NCBI GenBank assembly: GCA_017935785.1
Contig: JAGBGU010000090.1
Coordinates: forward strand, 1 to 47,838
Origin: Bacteroidaceae bacterium
GTDB taxonomy: Bacteria > Bacteroidota > Bacteroidia > Bacteroidales > Bacteroidaceae
Length of the DNA stretch: 47,838 nt
Direction of reading: 5' to 3'
A model generated the notes under the pieces. The model had not been told where the DNA came from and searched no databases. It was given only the letters and a program-made list of their open reading frames with translations. Below are positions 42,419-47,838 of the stretch, one piece after another. The position numbers were made by a program, and so were the translations under genes. Numbering within the stretch: position 1 is the first letter of the stretch; every line of letters begins with the position of its first letter.

Positions 42419-44740
42419 TTAATTAACCGAGAATTTAAAATTCTTATCCCCAAGATTTATAATATAAATACCGGGACGAAGCAAAAAAGTATCGGAAGAA
42501 CCGCCATTCATATCCCTGTTATACAGACACATGCCATTTAATGAACTTATACGAACTTTTGTATCTTTATCAACCTTGACATGCAGACCCTGGGAAACAG
42601 GATTTATTTTTGCAGAAGAAGACAAGACTGGCCGCAAGTCTGCCCCGGAATGTTCTACAACTTTCATATCATCTATGAACATACTGGAACCATAGTCTAT
42701 ATTACATTCTAATCCGAGCGAAAATTCATTGATATTTTCTGGGATATTGGCTGTTAGTTGCATCCATGCGTCCTGGTTATTGATTCGTTCATTTATGGAT
42801 TTGTCCACGACATTTCCGGTTTTATCATACAAATAAACCATCAAGGAATCTGATGCGTCCTCAAGTTTCGCATATTTACGTACTTTCAGGGATATTCTGT
42901 AATATTTCCCTGAGGCTAAAGATATTTTTGGGGTTTTAAGCATGCCACGCGTATGGTGTCTTCCCAGTCCGCTTTGTGATAGTGCAGAATATTTGGCATA
43001 CCCTTTGCCATTGGCAGCTGCAGGTGATTGAGGTGTATCACCGTTTGACAACATAGTCCTCACTGTGAAAGCCCCGAATCCGGCAATGTCTTCATAGCTC
43101 CATGTTGAGGGCATCCTCATTTTCTCAAAGTTTTCTTGCCAAGAATATGTTTCTGTTGCATCTGTTCCACCTTCGATAGTCTTATTTCCATATAATAGTT
43201 TTATATTATTACCATCCCAGCTTATATCTGTTAAATTTATTCCGGTTTCTCTTCCACCAATTGTCAGTGCAGCAGGTATAGAGGCATCACTGAACTCCCT
43301 TTTATTGGCTGTTCCAGGGAACGGACATCCTGCACTGTTTATATTTCCGTATGTACTGGCTGAAGAAGAAGGTTTCTTATAAGTTGATGAGGCACATACC
43401 ACATAACATTGCTGTGGAAAAGTAGAATTTATTGAATTTGTTCTGGCTTTACTCTCCAATTGCGGGCCTATATGGAATATCAACAAGCCTTTACCAGGTT
43501 CTGCCCCATGAAAGTCCATTCCTGTGCGGTTCTCCAACAAGAAATAATCGTTTTCTACTCCTGTATCTATTCTATATATGTTTCCTGGTTCCGTAGATTC
43601 CCCAATTGTATTGACAGTATCTGTCTCTAAGGATTTAGCGTCTGTCCATCCGAAATCATAGACTTTCACATAAGGGTTAAATCCAGCAGGAGATATACCA
43701 TCGTTGTTCCAACTACCTTGTGCCATCACATCCCAAAGTCCGGTACCAAGATAGCTGCCCCCTTTTTCATAGTCCGTATCATAATAATCCATTGCTCCAA
43801 GCGCATGGCCTAATTCATGGCAATGTACCCCTATTCGCGAAATACCAGTGCCCCTGTTTTCTCTGAGTTCGGGAGAACAAGAATATTTCTCAATCTTCAT
43901 ACCTTGAACGGTAATGGGAGAGAACGTCATTTCATGAGCCCAAATGGCATTTGATGAAGCCCCCGCTTCCTCTCCATAACCGGCATAAACAATATGTACA
44001 TTGTCAACAAAGCCATCCTTGTCTGCGTCATAGTCTGATAGGTTTACCTCTTGAATAGCATTATTGATTGCTTCTTCAAAAAGTGCAAAAGGGTTCTTAT
44101 CGTTTCCGCTAATACCTGTATTCCCACCATAAAAGGACATATTGTTTTGAGCCGTATAAGGACCTAACACATCGCTTTTCAACTCCAACTGCCCGTATGA
44201 AGCCCATAGGTAATAATCGTACACACTTCCCATTGCCCCATCATCCCTGTATCCAGGTTCGTTGAACAAGCGATAAAAGTCATCTTGCTTTTTTGTATAT
44301 TTCGTGTCCTTAAACTGCATCAGAATAATGAGAGCCTTTCTATTTCCTATGACTGGCATTTTTTGTGAATTGTGAGCAGAAGGCGATTTGTGAATAACTT
44401 CTTTGTCTACATTGTCTACCATAGGGACAATTCCTTTTCTTGTCCTTTTCAGAAATTCTTTTGCCTCTACTGAAAGTTTATTGGCTGGCATCAATTTGTA
44501 TGCCGAAACCGCAACCTTTCCTTGCTTGTCTTCTTCCGCATAATACCACCCATTTGCTGTAGGAAGAACCGTATAGCCCTGCTCGTCTATGGCGAACTTG
44601 CAGTTTTCATCGCCTTTTATGGTTATATAAACGAGACCGCCATTAACAACGATTGCACTTCTTTTAGGGTACGCAGGTACGGCACATAGTTCTATATATG
44701 CAGATATCAGTAATAATATAGATACAAATACTCTTTTCAT
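42419..44740 (-). CDS. Secreted M6-family metalloprotease with T9SS tail
   Basis: The protein has 773 residues with a signal peptide (KRVFVSILLLISAYIELCA). A propeptide-like segment leads to the M6 domain, whose zinc site is HELGHALGAMD (308-318): His308, Glu309, His312 and Asp318. The VHIVYAGYGEEAG and GTGLWDVMAQGSWNNDG phrases are typical. A MAM/jelly-roll-like region (about 540-690) follows. The end (VRISSLNGMCLYN, LLRPGIYIINLGD, FKFSVN) is a T9SS sorting tail. Immune-inhibitor-A-like proteases act on extracellular proteins. It sits in the AT-richer group with the BACON lipoprotein 58 bases upstream and the barrel gene 6 bases downstream. Confidence 0.92.
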   Translation of the reverse strand: MKRVFVSILLLISAYIELCAVPAYPKRSAIVVNGGLVYITIKGDENCKFAIDEQGYTVLPTANGWYYAEEDKQGKVAVSAYKLMPANKLSVEAKEFLKRTRKGIVPMVDNVDKEVIHKSPSAHNSQKMPVIGNRKALIILMQFKDTKYTKKQDDFYRLFNEPGYRDDGAMGSVYDYYLWASYGQLELKSDVLGPYTAQNNMSFYGGNTGISGNDKNPFALFEEAINNAIQEVNLSDYDADKDGFVDNVHIVYAGYGEEAGASSNAIWAHEMTFSPITVQGMKIEKYSCSPELRENRGTGISRIGVHCHELGHALGAMDYYDTDYEKGGSYLGTGLWDVMAQGSWNNDGISPAGFNPYVKVYDFGWTDAKSLETDTVNTIGESTEPGNIYRIDTGVENDYFLLENRTGMDFHGAEPGKGLLIFHIGPQLESKARTNSINSTFPQQCYVVCASSTYKKPSSSASTYGNINSAGCPFPGTANKREFSDASIPAALTIGGRETGINLTDISWDGNNIKLLYGNKTIEGGTDATETYSWQENFEKMRMPSTWSYEDIAGFGAFTVRTMLSNGDTPQSPAAANGKGYAKYSALSQSGLGRHHTRGMLKTPKISLASGKYYRISLKVRKYAKLEDASDSLMVYLYDKTGNVVDKSINERINNQDAWMQLTANIPENINEFSLGLECNIDYGSSMFIDDMKVVEHSGADLRPVLSSSAKINPVSQGLHVKVDKDTKVRISSLNGMCLYNRDMNGGSSDTFLLRPGIYIINLGDKNFKFSVN

Positions 44741-44798
44741 ATTAGAAAATGCGACAGTGGATGTTACACGAAGTATACACCCACTGTCATCACATTAA

Positions 44799-46412
44799 TC
44801 ATTTTAAAGTCTTAAATCTTCGGAATTTATCTACTTTTTCAACATAATTTTTTCTAATTTGTTTCTCTGAATAATTAATCTGACCTGCAAAATTATCAAT
44901 TACGCCAGAGAAATTACCATCTACATCTAATGCCCATGTTGCAAGATGGAAAATATCTCCACCATTTCTCTTCCTATTCCATGAAGTACTTTGTACTATA
45001 GGGTCAAAAGCTTCGGGGGTCTTTTCCATCGCTTGCTTGAAGAACCATGCAATGGCTGCATCAGGTGAAGCATGTAAATCGTCCCTTTCTATAAACCACT
45101 GGTAATATTTTGTAACAAAACCATTTACCGTAGTACTCCAATACCAATTTTCATCATCATATTGGACATCACTAATCATGGCAATCGCTTGATTGTATCC
45201 CTTCTTTGTCGTAACTTTTGTCTTTGTTAAAGCACCATGATTCCCATTTTCGTCATAACCCACTGTACACAAAATATATTCTGTTTGAGGGTCCAAATCC
45301 CGCCAACTGGTTACATATCCATCAGAAGGGGTATCTCTGTCATTTGGATCTGATGAAATTACAGCAATAATTTCATTGTCTGTTACTCGGTCTAGAGTAG
45401 ATGGAGTAAACAATCTTACATAGTAATACATTACCTTTGAGCCAAATTTAAAATCTAAGGCTATTCCACTCGCCAACTCTATGATTTTATTTGGGGACAC
45501 ATTTAAACTAGCGTCTAAACCAGCACGTTGAACAACTTTTTTTGTAACCGTTTTACTACCTGATTTGATTGTTAATGTAGCAGACCTATCTGATGTTGAA
45601 TTATTGGCACTATTAGGCCAAACCTTTACAGTTGTTTTGCCAGTTCCTGACAAAGCAGAAATATCTAACCAGTCAGGTTTTCCACTTATTGTCCACGATG
45701 AGCCGCAGCTTATATTTAGTTCTTGTGCAGTCTCAACGCTCCCTTTTGCTGCATCAAATGGTGCATCAAGTCCAGATACTGTAAGTGGAGTATCATCAGG
45801 CGCTAGTGTTACTGGAATTTCTTGTATACATTCACCATCAGTAGTATATACAGTTATGCTTGTTTCCAACTTATCTGATGATTCATTTTTCTTTGCAGAT
45901 AAACTAATCATTTTGGGTGTCTGTTTTGTCACCGTTAACCAATCATTCCCTCCGTTTACTTCCCATTCTGTATTACTTTCTACAGTTAAAGTCTTAGAAC
46001 CTCCGTCCTTAGCGAAACTTACAGAAGAGGGAGTTACTTTCAAACTGGCTTTTCCTTCTTTCTGATTTATGGTTATGATATAATGTAGGTTAGGGTCTAC
46101 TGTTGCCTGAACCTTTATATTACCTGTTCTACTTTTTGTTACCGTATTTGCTTCAATTCGAATATTTACACTTTGCTTGTCAACATTCAAAATCTTTATC
46201 CATTCACGACCTTCTGTTACTTCCGAAATCCATTCGGTATGTTTTGCTGTTACGGTGATACGACTTGTTCCCCCACTTGCTTCCATATCAACATAGGTAG
46301 TACTTACAGATAGTTCTGGTTCCGGGTCATCATCTTCACAAGAAGTAATAAAAATGCCCAAGGTTGCAACCATCATGACGGACAACCATTTCCATAAATA
46401 ATTCTTTTTCAT
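44799..46412 (-). CDS. BACON-domain surface lipoprotein
   Basis: The protein has 537 residues from the ATG at 46412 (MKKNYLWKWLSVMMVATLGI), with the lipobox FITSC (Cys25); an in-frame extension to 46517 is leader. At least three BACON-like repeats occupy about 30-310 (WISEVTEGREWIKI, WEVNGGNDWLTVTKQ and SWTISGKPDWLDISALSG). A fibronectin-like segment (about 325-410, DLDPQTEYILCTVGYDENGN) and a unique C-terminal region with YWSTTVNGFVTKYYQWF follow. Such proteins bind glycans or proteins at the surface. It heads the leftward group with the M6 protease; a partnership is inferred from the order. Confidence 0.82.
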   Translation of the reverse strand: MKKNYLWKWLSVMMVATLGIFITSCEDDDPEPELSVSTTYVDMEASGGTSRITVTAKHTEWISEVTEGREWIKILNVDKQSVNIRIEANTVTKSRTGNIKVQATVDPNLHYIITINQKEGKASLKVTPSSVSFAKDGGSKTLTVESNTEWEVNGGNDWLTVTKQTPKMISLSAKKNESSDKLETSITVYTTDGECIQEIPVTLAPDDTPLTVSGLDAPFDAAKGSVETAQELNISCGSSWTISGKPDWLDISALSGTGKTTVKVWPNSANNSTSDRSATLTIKSGSKTVTKKVVQRAGLDASLNVSPNKIIELASGIALDFKFGSKVMYYYVRLFTPSTLDRVTDNEIIAVISSDPNDRDTPSDGYVTSWRDLDPQTEYILCTVGYDENGNHGALTKTKVTTKKGYNQAIAMISDVQYDDENWYWSTTVNGFVTKYYQWFIERDDLHASPDAAIAWFFKQAMEKTPEAFDPIVQSTSWNRKRNGGDIFHLATWALDVDGNFSGVIDNFAGQINYSEKQIRKNYVEKVDKFRRFKTLK

Positions 46413-46642
46413 TTCTTTTTCGTTTTTATAATTAATAATAAAGTTGTATCGGAATTTATGGGCACAAAAAAGCGTGGAACCGCAATACCTAAAAATAAGT
46501 GGTTTAGTCCAGTCCAATTTCTATAGAATAAACTAAACTAAACCGCTGTTTTACAATGGTATCACAAATTCCCACTATAAAAATTCTTTCAATTTGTTTT
46601 AAGTTTTTTCGGGACATATGGGAACATTTACGGGAATTTATA

Positions 46643-46650
46643 TACCTTTG
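46643..46650 (+). promoter_or_regulatory. Possible -7 box of the integrase gene
   Basis: TACCTTTG matches TAnnTTTG 25 bases before the ATG. No clear TTTG at the usual distance, so support is partial. The remainder of 46413-46642 shows nothing I can name. Confidence 0.4.
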
Positions 46651-46674
46651 CATTGTGATTAAAAAACGTATGCA

Positions 46675-47838
46675 ATGAAAGTCTCAATCTATCTCAAAAA
46701 ACAAGCATCATTGGATGATGAACTCTCCCGTTCAAACTTATGCTTTCGAGTGCGTGAGAGAAGTGTTGACATCAAGGTCGTATCCGAACTTGCAGTTTAT
46801 GACAAGTATTGGGATACAGAAGCCTTGCAATATAAACGCACGACTATTGTTCCTGTTATAGAGCAGAAACGTATTGCCGAACAAATTGCATCCATCATTG
46901 AAGCGATTGAGAGGACTTATAGTGACAAGGCAGACAGCACCTGGCTCAAGCAGACCATAGAAGATGTGCTGCACCCTGCTATTGCATACGAACGCACGCA
47001 TCCCAGTCTGCTAAAACGCATACAGGAGTATGCCGAGAAATTTGAAGGCACGGATGGTGCCAAGCAAGCCATCCTGCGTTTCGAGCGTCAGATGAAGCGT
47101 TACCATGACTATCATCGTGAGATTTTGGGAGAAGAGGATTTCACTCTATTCGTTGAGATACTTACTATCGAGCAGATGAACGACTTTCGGGAATATATCA
47201 AAAGCGAATATCTTCTCCGTGACCAATATCCCGATTTCTACGCTGGCCGTTTGTACTACAACACCAAACGAAAGGAGTTGTCGAATACCACTATCATCAA
47301 TCTGATGAATCTCTTTTGTGTATTCCTCCGTTGGTGCAAGAAGATGCAGTATTCTAATAACGATGTTTTTGAACGATATGGCTGTAAGGTTCCCATCTAT
47401 GGCGACCCGTTCTATCTCACTCGTGAGGAAAGAAATATTCTATATGATGCCGACTTGAGTGATAATCCCAAATTGGCAACTATCAGAGATATATTTGTCT
47501 TTCACTGCTATGTAGGCTGTCGTGTAGGTGACCTATATAGACTCACAAAAGACAATATCGTAGATGGATTTATTGAGTACACACCGCAGAAGACCAAGAA
47601 ATGTCAGGCCAAGACCGTGCGTGTGCCTCTACATGATAAGGCAAAGAAGATTCTTGAACGGTACAACTGTTCTAATGGAAAGCTTCTGCCATTCAAGCAA
47701 GTCTATCAATATAATATCGGCATCCGTGAACTGCTGAAGCATTGCGGAATTGACAGAATGGTCACTATTCTTGACACACATGGTTACCAAACCGTCCAGA
47801 AACCTTTGTATGAAGTGGCAAGCAGCCATACGGCACGC
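46675..47838 (+). CDS. Tyrosine recombinase (site-specific integrase), cut by window end
   Basis: The reading frame is open from the ATG at 46675 to the last base, 388 codons, with no stop in the window. The N-terminal arm-binding part has VSELAVYDKYWDTEAL; a SAM-like core-binding domain follows (YHREILGEEDFTLFVEILTI). The catalytic domain shows the first Arg in VGCRVGDLYRL (Arg283), a Lys turn (TPQKTKKCQAK), and the HxxR box in SSHTAR (His385, Arg388). The Tyr nucleophile is expected beyond the edge. Bacteroidota integrases of this type are usual at one end of conjugative or mobilisable elements; the element would extend to the right. Confidence 0.92.
   Translation, partial: MKVSIYLKKQASLDDELSRSNLCFRVRERSVDIKVVSELAVYDKYWDTEALQYKRTTIVPVIEQKRIAEQIASIIEAIERTYSDKADSTWLKQTIEDVLHPAIAYERTHPSLLKRIQEYAEKFEGTDGAKQAILRFERQMKRYHDYHREILGEEDFTLFVEILTIEQMNDFREYIKSEYLLRDQYPDFYAGRLYYNTKRKELSNTTIINLMNLFCVFLRWCKKMQYSNNDVFERYGCKVPIYGDPFYLTREERNILYDADLSDNPKLATIRDIFVFHCYVGCRVGDLYRLTKDNIVDGFIEYTPQKTKKCQAKTVRVPLHDKAKKILERYNCSNGKLLPFKQVYQYNIGIRELLKHCGIDRMVTILDTHGYQTVQKPLYEVASSHTAR

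Noticed and set aside
1..47838. tRNA or rRNA genes
   Set aside because: I looked for typical conserved stretches of tRNA T-arms and rRNA and found none; a covariance-model scan would be the proper test.

Overview
The window comes from a Bacteroidota genome, most likely Bacteroidales and probably Prevotellaceae. The signs are a full-length SprA/Sov translocon of the type IX secretion system (T9SS), several secreted proteins with T9SS-type C-terminal tails, BtuG/DUF4465 cobalamin lipoproteins, BACON and fimbrillin-like domains, a 'smalltalk' micro-protein, and promoters of the Bacteroides type (TTTG, 20 bases, TAnnTTTG). No rRNA, tRNA or CRISPR array was recognised.

Left part (1-11.7 kb): a 31-residue smalltalk ORF with a strong terminator. 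Then a leftward cluster, ruvA - C10 cysteine peptidase - cysQ, divergent from the giant sprA gene.

Accessory block (11.7-19.9 kb): a leftward type I restriction-modification operon ordered hsdM - small membrane protein - hsdS - AlbA_2/Schlafen-like protein - hsdR. Upstream of hsdM lies about 1 kb of non-coding DNA packed with several families of short inverted repeats. A RhuM-Fic fusion follows. The block sits between sprA and the tcdA-murF pair and looks like a defence island.

Core block (19.9-26.2 kb): leftward murF-tcdA (cell wall; tRNA t6A maturation) diverges from rightward folP-cdaA (folate; c-di-AMP) and pta-ackA (acetate overflow), closed by a complex terminator.

Vitamin B12 block (26.4-32.9 kb): a promoter and cobalamin riboswitch precede btuB, btuG, a T9SS-tailed surface protein, a 47-codon small ORF and a fimbrillin-like/DUF4465 lipoprotein. 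Together they form a surface corrinoid capture and uptake locus under B12 repression.

Right part (33-41.6 kb): an OmpA-family lipoprotein, a 1248-residue secreted metallophosphoesterase with three LamG-like domains, a 274-bp MITE-like element with 24-bp terminal inverted repeats, and a leftward operon glycosyltransferase - radC - DUF59 - lpxH.

Right edge (41.6-47.8 kb): an AT-richer, accessory-looking leftward group (BACON lipoprotein, M6 metalloprotease with T9SS tail, small outer-membrane barrel). A rightward tyrosine recombinase is cut by the window end and may mark the border of an integrated element. Assignments rest on reading motifs and recalled family knowledge; no database search was made.
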